From: Symbiodinium natans
Lineage: Eukaryota; Sar; Dinophyceae; Suessiales; Symbiodiniaceae
Length of the DNA: 48,406 bases
Assembly: GCA_905221605.1 (NCBI GenBank)
Contig: CAJNDS010000553.1
Location: forward strand, 66,501 to 114,906
Direction of reading: 5' to 3'
The notes beneath the pieces were generated by a model. The model had not been told where the DNA came from. It did not search any database and saw nothing but the letters and a program-made list of their open reading frames with translations. Positions 8,857 to 16,023 of the stretch are shown here, piece after piece. The first letter of the stretch is position 1. Every line of letters begins with the position of its first letter. The translations under genes were made by a program, and so were the position numbers.

Positions 8857-9012
8857 AAACCATCCTAAGCCCAGAGCCATCTTTCTCTCACCCCAAACCC
8901 GAAACCCTTAACCACCCTAAGCCCAAAGCCATCTTTCTCTCACCCCAAACCCGAAACCCGAAACCATCCTAAGCCCAAAGGCATCTTTCTCTCACCCCAC
9001 ACCCGAAACCCT
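8857..9012. repeat. 52-bp tandem repeat, three units
   Basis: Units start near 8860, 8912 and 8964 and share CCTAAGCCCAAAGCCATC, TTTCTCTCACCCCA and ACCCGAAACCC. Confidence 0.8.
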
Positions 9013-9326
9013 AAACCATGCTCGGGCCTGAGTCGAAACCATGTGGAGCCTAGAAAAAACCTGAGACGCGTGGCCCTGAGCCTAAGGAGTGCGAAGGCTT
9101 CCTCTATGCAACCATGGCTACCTGGTTTCACTTTACTCCCTAAACCCTAAGCCCTAAACCCTATATCCTACCAACTGAACCGAAGGATCTTTTTAGGATT
9201 GGAGTTTTGGGTTTAGGGTTTAGGGTTTGAGCTTCGGGAGATTTAGCTTATAGGGTTTAGGGTTGGGAGTTTGGAGCAGAAGTGTGAAGTTTTTAAGAAG
9301 TGCTAACGTTGAGTTTGTTTTCTTTG

Positions 9327-9347
9327 GGGGGGGGGGGGGGGGGGGGT
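9327..9347 (+). repeat. G homopolymer
   Basis: A run of about 20 G after CTTT, in intron-like sequence. Confidence 0.9.
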
Positions 9348-9625
9348 GAAGGCCTGGAAGCTAGGTATTTTTAGGGCTTAGGTTTTAGGATGGCTTGCTC
9401 TAGATGTTTCTGTTTTGCGAGCCCTGTTGGAAGTGAGTCTGGGTTTAGAGGGGTTTGGAGGGGTTTCTTGGTAGTCCAGGAATACCTTTTTGCTCCTTTT
9501 TGTGGGGTTTAGGTTGTCTTGCAAAGGAACCAACCCCAAAAGGGTTACGCCTTAAAATATGGATACTGGTGCCACCAATGTGTATGCATTGCGTGCTTAA
9601 GAGGTTCCTTAGTTCACTCGCCAAG

Positions 9626-9700
9626 CCCCTAACCCTAAACCCCAAACCCTAAACCCCAAACCCTAAACCCCAAACCCTAAACCCTAAACCCTAAACTTAC
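9626..9700 (-). repeat. Telomere-like tract, CCCTAAA orientation
   Basis: CCCTAAA alternating with CCCCAAA units, directly upstream of the exon at 9714. Confidence 0.95.
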
Positions 9701-9713
9701 CAAACCCTAAAAG

Positions 9714-9820
9714 CGTGGCTGGGGACATCTTGCCCCAGGATTTCACGCCCCCGAACACGCCGTGCACCGTGTCGGCAGAGGTGCCTAGAAGCTACGAGCC
9801 TCGGTTGCCTGGTTCTGGGG
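9714..9820 (+). CDS. Coding exon, unknown protein
   Basis: The island is framed by CCCTAAA on the left and TTTAGGG on the right and is open throughout. It reads GDILPQDFTPPNTPCTVSAE, with a further segment to a GTTTAG donor. An alternative internal donor is GAG/GTGCCT at 9781. Third positions are strongly G/C. A - strand frame is also open but less biased. Confidence 0.5.
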
Positions 9821-9943
9821 GTTTAGGGTTTAGGGTTTAGGGTTCAGGGTTTAGGGCGGAGACTAGTTTAACCAGAGTAGACAGACTAGCGTTTGCTTTC
9901 TCATCCTTTTGGGGTCTTGTCTAGGAGCTTCGAGTTCTTGGTA

Positions 9944-10034
9944 GACCCTTGGGACTTTTTGTTTCATGTTCCCTTCTTGGGTTTAAGAGGATCATATTCA
10001 GGAATAGTTTTCGATGGTATTAAGGGCCATCCTA
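9944..10034 (+). repeat. Dispersed family D, copy 1
   Basis: Shares CTTGGGTTTAAGAGGATCAT, ATTCAGGAATA and GGGCCATCCTAG with copies at 13630, 39088, 45992 and 46631. It is about 95 bp long and all copies are in the same orientation. Confidence 0.75.
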
Positions 10035-10056
10035 GATTTGTTTTGCTTGTACCAGA

Positions 10057-10620
10057 GTGGACAAACTAGTTTTTTACTTTCTCACCCTTTTTTTGGCAAG
10101 TAACCTAACACCTCATATTCAATTAGGATTCCGGCATATGGTATCTTTTTTTCAAGGAAGGATACTAGTCACTTTGGGTCGATTTGGTCTCTTACGTTGG
10201 CATTTCAAGTCTGTAGGCCGGCACATGGTCACTTCTCTAAGTTACGGTCCCTTTTGGTGTTGCTAGTTGAAGACGGCCCCAGAAATTTATTGTAAAGAAT
10301 GAAAATATATTTTGTATGTTTGACATAATATACTTTCATTTTTTTAAGACTGTAGGGGGTACCCGAAAAGGTTTCCTGAACCCCAAACTAAATTTTGAGA
10401 GCTGACTACATAGGTTCATCTCCCCTCACGCTCCTCATTCTTCCGTCGCACTCCTCCTACCAATAAACCAGGTCTCCCGGAACTCGCACGTTGTAACTTT
10501 CTAAACCCTAAACAATGCTCATGTTCGGGCCGGTTTAGGGTTTAGGGTTTAGGGTTTAGGGTTTAGGGTTTAGGGTTTTGGGTGGCTAGATTCTGCGGCC
10601 AGATGAGGCAGACTAGATGA
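10057..10620. other. Spacer with no supported gene
   Basis: AT-rich sequence, a pyrimidine-rich stretch at 10425-10470 that could serve an acceptor near 10472, and TTTAGGG units at 10533-10575. A 69-codon frame at 10057-10266 shows no codon bias. Confidence 0.45.
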
Positions 10621-10677
10621 TCTGAGGTTCAGGCTTTGGCAAGGCAAATGGCGAAGTTATCGGATCAGATATTTCGG
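10621..10677 (+). CDS. Exon, left half of a frame split by a 20-base tract
   Basis: The frame reads VQALARQMAKLSDQIFR and would hit TAG in the tract GTTTAGGGTTTAGGGCACAG at 10678-10697. That tract begins GT and ends AG. Removing it joins this frame in phase 0 to the exon at 10698. The true left boundary is probably an AG at 10626 or 10632. Confidence 0.5.
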
Positions 10678-10697
10678 GTTTAGGGTTTAGGGCACAG

Positions 10698-10812
10698 GTC
10701 ACCCGCCGCCCTTGTCTGCTTTGTAAGGATGGCAAGAGATGCACAGATGATGTGGTGCTGCAGTGGAACAACATGCCGCGGCTTGCCATGATCCGCATGT
10801 CCCGGGGCTCCA
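10698..10812 (+). CDS. Exon with CxxC motif, right half
   Basis: Continues in phase from 10677: VTRRPCLLCKDGKRCTDDVV, then a helical segment ending MIRMSRG. The CLLC...C spacing could be part of a zinc-binding motif, but one exon is too little to say so. A CCCTAAA-type tract follows directly, so the donor is unclear (a GT at about 10798 is one option). Confidence 0.5.
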
Positions 10813-10814
10813 GC

Positions 10815-10945
10815 CCTGAAACCCTATAAGCCCGAAACCCTGAAACCCTGAAGCCCTGAACCCTAAACCGTAAACCGTAAACCCTAAACCCTAAACCCTA
10901 AACCCTAAGCCCTAAGCCCTAAGCCCTAAACCCTAAACCCTAAAC
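10815..10945 (-). repeat. Telomere-like tract with CCCTAAG variant block
   Basis: CCCTGAA, CCCTAAA and a run of CCCTAAG units occupy about 130 bases. Confidence 0.9.
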
Positions 10946-11131
10946 CCCCATCACCACGGGCGAAGTGGTTTAATGGACTTCCCTGATTTCTTTTTTGGGG
11001 GGCTTGAGGTTCCCTTTTAAACCCCTTTCCCAGGTTAATGGGCAACCTGGCTACACCCCAAAAAAGCTATCAAACCCGAAGCCTTCTTCTTGCATGAAAG
11101 TTCAGCCCTTTAACCTAAACCCTACACCCTC

Positions 11132-11317
11132 AAACGGAAGCTCTCCGACTTCAACCTTTGGGATTATGAGACTAGGCTCTCAGAAGTCCTACGTCAGTAT
11201 GGTGTTTTGGGCAGCTATAGTTTCATCAAAGTACGTGCCATGCAGCAAAGCAATGTGCAGGGAACGTGTGCCATACGATGGGCTGAGGATTCTCTTGCGG
11301 AGCTGGAGCAGTCGTAG
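11132..11317 (+). CDS. Terminal coding exon, unknown protein
   Basis: An open frame of 61 codons ends at TAG (11315-11317) and includes DFNLWDYETRLSEVLRQYGV and SYSFIKVRAMQQSNVQGTCA. It has no ATG. Amino-acid composition and the amphipathic C-terminal helix are those of an ordinary globular protein. A competing frame (10995-11399) runs through telomere-like sequence and is rejected. The exon probably starts at an AG near 11140. Confidence 0.6.
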   Translation, partial: KRKLSDFNLWDYETRLSEVLRQYGVLGSYSFIKVRAMQQSNVQGTCAIRWAEDSLAELEQS

Positions 11318-11375
11318 CCCGCGTCGCCTTTCAACTCTCAACACCCCCAGGCCAGAAACCCGAAACCCCAAACCC

Positions 11376-11507
11376 TACTTGGAGGTTCACGGCACTTAGT
11401 AACTAATGATAACTGTACTTGTAACCATCTTAGGGCACTTAAGGGGCTTATAAGTGGGTTACAAGTACAGTTAGAATTAGATACTAAGTACCATGAACCT
11501 CCAAGTA
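11376..11507. mobile_element. MITE family A, copy inserted in a telomere-like tract
   Basis: TA (11376-11377) plus CTTGGAGGTTCA at the left mirrors TGAACCTCCAAG plus TA at the right (11506-11507). Arms pair for about 55 bases. The flanks, AAACCC on the left and AAACCCTAAG on the right, reconstitute an uninterrupted CCCTAAACCC tract if the element and one TA are removed. That indicates insertion at TA inside the tract. Confidence 0.85.
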
Positions 11508-11770
11508 AACCCTAAGTCACATCTGAGACGAGTCAGAAGTGGCATCCTAGTGCGTGTTGCAGCACCGGAGAGAAGTTTAGGGTTTAGGGTTTAGGGTTTA
11601 GGGTTTAGGGTTTAGGGTTTAGGGGCCTGAACAAAATTAGCATGAGGTTTTGGGGGTTGTTGATAGTAGAATTATAAAGGGACCCTTAAGGGAATACCCT
11701 TCGTAGTGATTCCGACCCCTATACTACACACAGTGAGAAAGAGAAAAGGCCTCTCTAGCAAACTCGACAG

Positions 11771-11804
11771 CCGATTTTGGAGAAGATTCTTGCTATGATT
11801 GAAG
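11771..11804 (+). CDS. Exon, gene chain 11771-14874
   Basis: After CTCGACAG the frame reads PILEKILAMIE plus one base, ending at GAAG with a GT donor (GTGTGG). The phase-1 end matches the next exon across a 56-nt intron that is largely TTTAGGG. The left end of the gene is not visible. Confidence 0.5.
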
Positions 11805-11860
11805 GTGTGGGTTGAGGAGGTTTAGGGTTTAGGGTTTAGGGTTCAGGGTTTAGGGTTTAG
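11805..11860 (+). repeat. 56-nt telomere-like intron
   Basis: Starts GTGTGGG and ends GTTTAG; the last 40 bases are TTTAGGG units with one TTCAGGG. Removing it joins the exons at 11804 and 11861 in frame. Confidence 0.6.
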
Positions 11861-11946
11861 GGCCATCCGTGGAGAGTGGCGCTGATGAAGCCTCTGCCCG
11901 TGAGTTGCTCCTTCCGGGCATGAGTACCAGCTCCGGATTGAAAAGG
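11861..11946 (+). CDS. Exon, gene chain 11771-14874
   Basis: Two bases complete a Gly codon from the previous exon, then the frame reads PSVESGADEASARELLLPGM and ends AGG/GTTTAG in phase 0. TTTAGGG tracts flank it on both sides. The alternative frames contain stops. Codon bias is strong. Confidence 0.6.
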
Positions 11947-12013
11947 GTTTAGGGTTTAGGGTTTAGGATTTAGGGTTTAGGGTTTAGGGTTTAGGGACCT
12001 TTTGGGTTTAGAG

Positions 12014-12091
12014 CGGGTGGCTTTGTGCACCAAGCCCTCAAGCCAAGACCGCGCCATGCTCAGGAATGGCTGGAAGCAGGCCTGCGGCTGG
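12014..12091 (+). CDS. Exon, gene chain 11771-14874
   Basis: In phase 0 from the previous exon, the frame reads RVALCTKPSSQDRAMLRNGW and ends TGG/GTTTAG. The intervening 67-nt intron is TTTAGGG-rich. All three frames are open, so the choice rests on phase. Confidence 0.5.
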
Positions 12092-12240
12092 GTTTAGGGT
12101 TTAAGTTTTGGGTTTAGGGTTTAGGGTTTAGGGTTTAGGGTTTAGGGTTTAGGGTTTAGGGTTTAGGGTTTAGGGTTCAGGGTGTCACAGTCGGATCTTT
12201 CGGCTTATGCTTCCAGGGTTTTCAGGGTTTTTCAGTGTTT

Positions 12241-12350
12241 TGTTTAGGGTTTAGGGTTTAGGGTTTAGGGTTTAGGGTTTAGGGTTTAGGGTTTAGGGTT
12301 TAGGGTTTAGGGTTTAGGGTTTAGGGTTTAGGGTTTAGGGTTTAGTTTAG
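12241..12350 (+). repeat. Long uninterrupted TTTAGGG tract
   Basis: About 15 near-perfect units. Confidence 0.95.
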
Positions 12351-12383
12351 TCACAGTCGGATCTTTCGGCTTATGCTTCCAGG
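12351..12383 (+). CDS. Small exon (second duplicate), gene chain 11771-14874
   Basis: Begins after TTTAGTTTAG in phase 0 and reads SQSDLSAYASR. Several GT donors downstream are possible; one (near 12399) gives the phase needed by the exon at 12509. The first duplicate at 12185 is an alternative. Confidence 0.4.
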
Positions 12384-12508
12384 GTTTTCAGGGGTTTTCA
12401 GTGTTTTGTTTAGGGTTTAGGGTTTAGGGTTTAGGGTTTAGGGTTTAGGGTTTAGGGTTAGGGTTTGCAGTGTTTTGTTTACAGGTTTGTGTTTCAGGTT
12501 TCTTACAG

Positions 12509-12581
12509 GTCCTTACTTGAGGAATCTTTGCTGCGCAAGGGCTATATAGGGTTTCTAGCAGCAAAACCCGAGGGTCAAGAG
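12509..12581 (+). CDS. Exon, gene chain 11771-14874
   Basis: A TTTCTTACAG acceptor is followed by one base and the frame SLLEESLLRKGYIGFLAAKP, ending GAG/GTTTAG in phase 0. The helical Leu/Glu-rich start followed by a compact segment looks like ordinary globular protein. This is among the most convincing single exons of the chain. Confidence 0.6.
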
Positions 12582-12901
12582 GTTTAGTTGGGAATGTAAG
12601 TAGTGATCTAAACTGGGCGGTGATCTAAACTGGGCTCCCTTTGTTCGGGCGTCTTTGTTCGTTGTTCGGATACCCTAGAAGAAACCCCCCCCCCCCCCCA
12701 CCCCCAATTCAGATATTTCGTCATGCGAGACAGGATGGAGATGGCCCCCCCCCCCCCCCCCTCCCGCCCCCGCCCCCCCCAGGCAACGAGCTTACCCTAA
12801 ACTCCTTAGCACCCCTCAACCCTCAACCCTCAACCCTAAACCCTAAACCCTAAACCTAAGCCCTACACTCTTCAGCACACCCAGAAAGCCCAATCTGCCA
12901 G

Positions 12902-12981
12902 TGCCCATCGGATTTGCCGGACTCCGTCAAGGACAAGGCGCCTGCCTTAAAGCAACCTAGGCTTCAGGGCTTGGGTGCGGG
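12902..12981 (+). CDS. Exon, gene chain 11771-14874
   Basis: After CAATCTGCCAG, in phase 0, the frame reads CPSDLPDSVKDKAPALKQPR and runs to a GTTTAG donor. The 320-nt intron before it contains two poly-C tracts. Third positions are mostly G/C. Confidence 0.5.
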
Positions 12982-13029
12982 GTTTAGGGTTAGGATTTAG
13001 GTGTTTGGGGTTTAGGGGTTTAGGGGGTT

Positions 13030-13112
13030 TAGGGGTTTAGGGGTTTTGGGGTTTTGGGGTTTTGGGGTTTTGGGGTTTTGGGGTTTTGGGGTTTTGGGGT
13101 TTTGGGGTTTTG
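13030..13112 (+). repeat. (TTTTGGGG)n array
   Basis: About ten perfect 8-base TTTTGGGG units lie inside a region otherwise made of 7-base TTTAGGG variants. This unit is known as the telomere repeat of some ciliates; here it more likely arose by local expansion of a variant unit. Confidence 0.95.
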
Positions 13113-13148
13113 GGTTTAGGTTTATAGGGTTTAGTGTTTAGGGTTTAG

Positions 13149-13247
13149 GGTTGTGGCCGGTCGCCCTGTGCTGCGGTGTGCGAGTTCTTAACGCAAGCAT
13201 GCGATCGATCCGCAGCCCTGTCAACAAAACCTTTGGTGGGCCTTCAG
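13149..13247 (+). CDS. Cys-containing exon, gene chain 11771-14874
   Basis: Between TTTAG and CAG/GTTTAG the phase-0 frame reads GCGRSPCAAVCEFLTQACDR and continues for 33 codons in all. Another frame is also open. Both boundaries coincide with telomere-like tracts. Confidence 0.5.
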
Positions 13248-13490
13248 GTTTAGGGTTTAGGGGTTTAGGGTTTAGGGTTTAGGTTTAGGGTTGAGGGTTT
13301 AGGGTCTGGGGTCTATTGTCCGTGGCACTCCTTTTGCAACTCAGCGCGCAAAAAACGACAAATCCCTGCAAACACAATCCAACCTCCAGTAGGATTCGGG
13401 ATTCGGCAAAGCGCAGGCCGGGCAATGCACACGATCAGTAGCCAGTGCTGTGTAAGCAGCGGCGGAACGCCAAGGCACAAGGATCGTCAG

Positions 13491-13622
13491 AGTTCATCTA
13501 CAAAGCAGAGCAGTCGTCAGGCCAAAATTGCGAAAATGTTCTGCCCTGTCCCAAGAAGGAGTGGCAGTCATACACCCTTGCCCCCTCACAGCCCTTTGGG
13601 GAGAATATGGAAACCCTTCCCG
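13491..13622 (+). CDS. Exon, gene chain 11771-14874, frame uncertain
   Basis: The segment from ATCGTCAG to a GTAGGG donor is open in all three frames for 44 codons. By codon bias the best frame reads FIYKAEQSSGQNCENVLPCP; by phase with the preceding exon a Ser/Lys/Arg-rich frame would be used. Dispersed family D follows immediately. Confidence 0.45.
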
Positions 13623-13629
13623 GTAGGGC

Positions 13630-13717
13630 CACGGTTTTTTTTGGACATTCCCTTGTTGGGTTTAGGAGGATCACGTTTAGGAATATGTCGTTACAGTAGC
13701 CTGGGGTACATAATGGG
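13630..13717 (+). repeat. Dispersed family D, copy 2
   Basis: Diverged copy with TTGGGTTTAGGAGGATCA and AGGAATATGT, ending in GGGCC. Confidence 0.6.
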
Positions 13718-13820
13718 CCGTAATAGCGGGGGGGGGGGAGGGGGGGGGGGCGGGGGTTATTCTTTGGACCATAAAGCCTAAACCCCAACCCCCTGCCTTG
13801 AGAGCCCAACTTTTTTGTAG

Positions 13821-13841
13821 GTTATGGCTGAAGACGTCTTG
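13821..13841 (+). CDS. Possible 21-nt micro-exon
   Basis: CTTTTTTGTAG precedes GTTATGGCTGAAGACGTCTT plus G, and GTACCC follows; it reads VMAEDVL in phase 0. Good splice signals on both sides, but the size makes it speculative. Confidence 0.3.
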
Positions 13842-13847
13842 GTACCC

Positions 13848-13970
13848 AAAACCCTAAACCCTAAACCCCAAACCCCAAACCCCAAACCCCAAACCCCAAA
13901 CCCTAAACCCTAAACCCTAAACCCTAAACCCTAAACCCTAAACCCTAAACCCTAAACCCTAAACCCTGTA
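13848..13970 (-). repeat. Telomere-like tract with a (CCCCAAA)n block
   Basis: A block of CCCCAAA units is followed by about ten CCCTAAA units. Confidence 0.95.
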
Positions 13971-13986
13971 AAGAAGAAGGTTTCAG

Positions 13987-14104
13987 CTCTTCAGGTTGAA
14001 GAGAGCCCCAGTTTCTGAGCTTGAAAGTGAGGTGATCAAGCCAAACCCGTGGGGCACGCACCTGCTAGTCATGGAGGCCGTTGGATTTGTGGGAGAGGGG
14101 GGGG
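13987..14104 (+). CDS. Exon, gene chain 11771-14874
   Basis: After AAGGTTTCAG the frame reads LFRLKRAPVSELESEVIKPN, then PWGTHLLVMEAVGFVGEG, running into the G-rich start of a long TTTAGGG tract. It is in phase 0 with the micro-exon at 13821. I do not recognise the family. Composition and codon bias are clearly protein-like. Confidence 0.6.
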
Positions 14105-14275
14105 GTTTAGGGTTTAGGGTTTAGGGTTTAGGGTTTAGGGTTTAGGGTTTAGGGTTTAGGGTTTAGGGTTTAGGGTTTAGGGTTTAGGGTTTAGGGTTTA
14201 GGGCTTAGGGTTTAGGGTTTAGGGTTTATAGGGTTTAGGGTTTTGGTTTAGGGTTCAGGGTTCAGGGTTCAGGGC
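14105..14275 (+). repeat. Long telomere-like tract with TTCAGGG variant block
   Basis: About 16 perfect TTTAGGG units pass into TTTATAGGG and three TTCAGGG units. Confidence 0.95.
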
Positions 14276-14340
14276 GGCGCCGGGGTTTATGGTTTATGGG
14301 GATAGGGTGTTGGGTTGAGGGTGCAGAGTTCAGGGTTCAG

Positions 14341-14364
14341 GCAACAAGTGAAGGCGCGGGCACG
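14341..14364 (+). CDS. Possible micro-exon
   Basis: GGTTCAG precedes 24 bases reading ATSEGAGT, followed by a GTGTTAG donor. Phase 0 at both ends. Speculative because of its size. Confidence 0.2.
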
Positions 14365-14598
14365 GTGTTAGTGGGCTAGTCAAGGGAGTAAAGGAGGGAC
14401 CCTTATATGGGACGCTGGAGGGGATTTAGAGGTTATTTAGGGGCCACTTCGATGTATAGGGACTATATAAGGTACACAGAGGGGTGATTTAGGGGAAGAA
14501 GATTAAAAGGTCCCTCCAAAGGGGCTTTCTTACTGGAGAGACGTGTGTAGACAAGATCGCAGACCCCAAAAGAGGCTTAACGCCTGTTCTCTTCAGGG

Positions 14599-14717
14599 TA
14601 CTTGGAAGCCCTTTTTGACTTAGTAAGTCTACTTAGTATCCTTTTAGTAATCCCTCTGACCCTACTTAATAACCCTAAACCCTAAACCCTTACTAAGTCA
14701 AAATTGGCTTCGAAGTA
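14599..14717. mobile_element. MITE-like element (family G) with an internal telomere-like tract
   Basis: TACTTGGAAGCC...GACTTAGTAAG on the left mirrors CTTACTAAGTC...GGCTTCGAAGTA on the right, giving 29-base inverted ends flanked by TA on both sides. Near its centre lies AACCCTAAACCCTAAACCCT (14671-14690). Confidence 0.75.
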
Positions 14718-14754
14718 TTGGGGTGCCAGGGCGGGACTGTAGCAGACTTCTCAG

Positions 14755-14874
14755 GTTCTTTCACTTGCGGCTTTGGGGTGTTTAGGGTCTAGGGCGCGCG
14801 AAACCTCGAATCCTGAATCCAAAGCCGGCTGTTCTTCGTTCGGTTCCCTTTTGGGCCGGCACCTGGCTGATTGA
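14755..14874 (+). CDS. Terminal exon of gene chain 11771-14874
   Basis: A GCAGACTTCTCAG acceptor opens a frame reading VLSLAALG, an in-frame telomere-like insertion of five codons (CLGSR), then ARETSNPESKAGCSSFGSLL and a TGA at 14872-14874. The 15-base insertion could stay in the protein without breaking the frame. Codon bias is strong on both sides of it. Confidence 0.5.
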   Translation, partial: VLSLAALGCLGSRARETSNPESKAGCSSFGSLLGRHLAD

Positions 14875-14924
14875 CAGCAGCCCCCCAACGAGCCGAGCCT
14901 ACGCCCTTGTTATTCACGTATGAT

Positions 14925-14997
14925 ACCTAAACCCTAAACCCTACACCTACACCCTAAACCCTAAACCCCAAACCCTAAACCCTAAACCCCAAGCCCC
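14925..14997 (-). repeat. Telomere-like tract, CCCTAAA orientation
   Basis: CCCTAAA, CCTACAC and CCCCAAA units. Confidence 0.9.
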
Positions 14998-15093
14998 TCG
15001 GCCATGGCAAGCTTGAAGGGTCAATTTCGCAAAAGACCCTAAGTCTTAGTAGGGCCCACAACCCTCGGCCTGAAAACCTTTCTGTCTGCACAG

Positions 15094-15216
15094 TACACAA
15101 GCTCTTCGCCCTGCCCTCTTACTGGCTCTCATTACAAAAAAAAACCCTCAAAATGCCCTCAGGGACCTCTGGAACCCTACTCCGTTGTCGTAGCAAACCT
15201 CATTGCCAAACCCTAA
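15094..15216 (+). CDS. Candidate exon
   Basis: A pyrimidine-rich acceptor (TTTCTGTCTGCACAG) opens a 40-codon frame beginning YTSSSPCPLTGSHYKKKPSK and ending at a TAA inside the next CCCTAAA tract. The - strand is also open over part of it. Confidence 0.3.
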   Translation, partial: YTSSSPCPLTGSHYKKKPSKCPQGPLEPYSVVVANLIAKP

Positions 15217-15470
15217 ACCCCAAACCCCTAAACCCTAAACCTCAAACTCCAAACCCTAAACTCTAAACCCTAAACCCCAAACCCCACACCCTAAACTCCA
15301 AACTCCAAACCCCAAACCCTAAACCCTAAACCCCAAACCCTAACCCTAAACCCTAAACCCCAAACTCCAAACCCCAAACCCTAAACCCCAAGCCCTAAAC
15401 CCTAAACCCCAAACCCTAAACCCTAAACCCTAAACCCTAAACCCTAAACCCTAAACCCTAAACCCTAAAC
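15209..15470 (-). repeat. Long telomere-like tract, CCCTAAA orientation
   Basis: About 260 bases of CCCTAAA and CCCCAAA units, with the last 50 bases perfect CCCTAAA ending in ACAG at the exon boundary. Confidence 0.95.
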
Positions 15471-15472
15471 AG

Positions 15473-15556
15473 GATGGCAAAGCCTACCGCACCCCGGGCT
15501 GCGGTACGAAGGGGGAGCCAGGCGGTCCCTGCAAGCCAATCTCACATGTGCGCGCT
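15473..15556 (+). CDS. Exon bounded exactly by telomere-like tracts
   Basis: CCCTAAACAG ends the left tract and serves as acceptor; GCT/GTTTAG starts the right tract and serves as donor. The 28 codons read DGKAYRTPGCGTKGEPGGPC and KPISHVRA, phase 0 at both ends. The other two frames are also open, so the reading frame is not proven. Confidence 0.55.
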
Positions 15557-15594
15557 GTTTAGGCTTTAGGGTTTAGGGTTTAGGTAGGGTTTAG

Positions 15595-15650
15595 GGTTTG
15601 GATGTCAATAGAGCTGGCGTTTGCTGTAGAAGCTGCAGCGAGCCGGGAAG
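15595..15650 (+). CDS. Candidate exon after a 38-nt telomere-like intron
   Basis: The 38-base segment 15557-15594 runs from GTTTAG to GTTTAG. In phase 0 this island reads GLDVNRAGVCCRSCSEPGSP; another frame (MSIELAFAVEAAASREVP) is equally attractive. A (CCCCAAA)n block follows. Confidence 0.4.
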
Positions 15651-15652
15651 TC

Positions 15653-15770
15653 CCCCAAACCCCAAACCCCAAACCCCAAACCCCAAACCCCAAACCCCAA
15701 ACCCTGAACCCTGAACCCTGAACCCTGAACCCTAAACCCTAAACCCTAAACCCTAGCCCTAACCCTAAAC
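15653..15770 (-). repeat. Telomere-like tract with (CCCCAAA)n and CCCTGAA blocks
   Basis: Seven CCCCAAA units, then CCCTGAA units, then CCCTAAA units: three locally homogeneous blocks in one tract. Confidence 0.95.
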
Positions 15771-15788
15771 CCCTCGAAAGGCCCGCAG

Positions 15789-15903
15789 GGAGGGATCGGG
15801 CCCAGGATGCCAGATTGAACACACGGACAGGGTTGATCCAATCGAACAGAAACCCCCATCGCCCCAAAGAAGCCACCTTGGCATGTTCCCCCTTGCACTA
15901 AGA
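15789..15903 (+). CDS. Candidate exon
   Basis: After GGCCCGCAG the frame stays open for 38 codons, GSGPGCQIEHTDRVDPIEQK onward, to a GTTTTAG donor. It starts with one base and ends in phase 0. Confidence 0.45.
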
Positions 15904-16023
15904 GTTTTAGGGTTTAGGGTCTAGGGTTTAGGGTTTAGGGTTCCGATTCAGGACTGTTAGTATAAGGGGGAGCATCTCAAGGGAGCAAAACTGTTGTTCC
16001 GATCTCATGATCCGTCTCCGCAG

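Larger units (their letters stand above)
12184..12410 (+). repeat. Tandem duplication of an exon-like unit and its tract
   Basis: TCACAGTCGGATCTTTCGGC and the 60 bases after it occur at 12185 and again at 12351, each followed by a TTTAGGG tract. The unit encodes SQSDLSAYAS, so the exon itself appears duplicated. Confidence 0.85.

Noticed and set aside
10995-11399. 134-codon frame
   Set aside because: Runs through telomere-like units and into the MITE; the overlapping frame ending at 11317 has better bias and a sensible stop.
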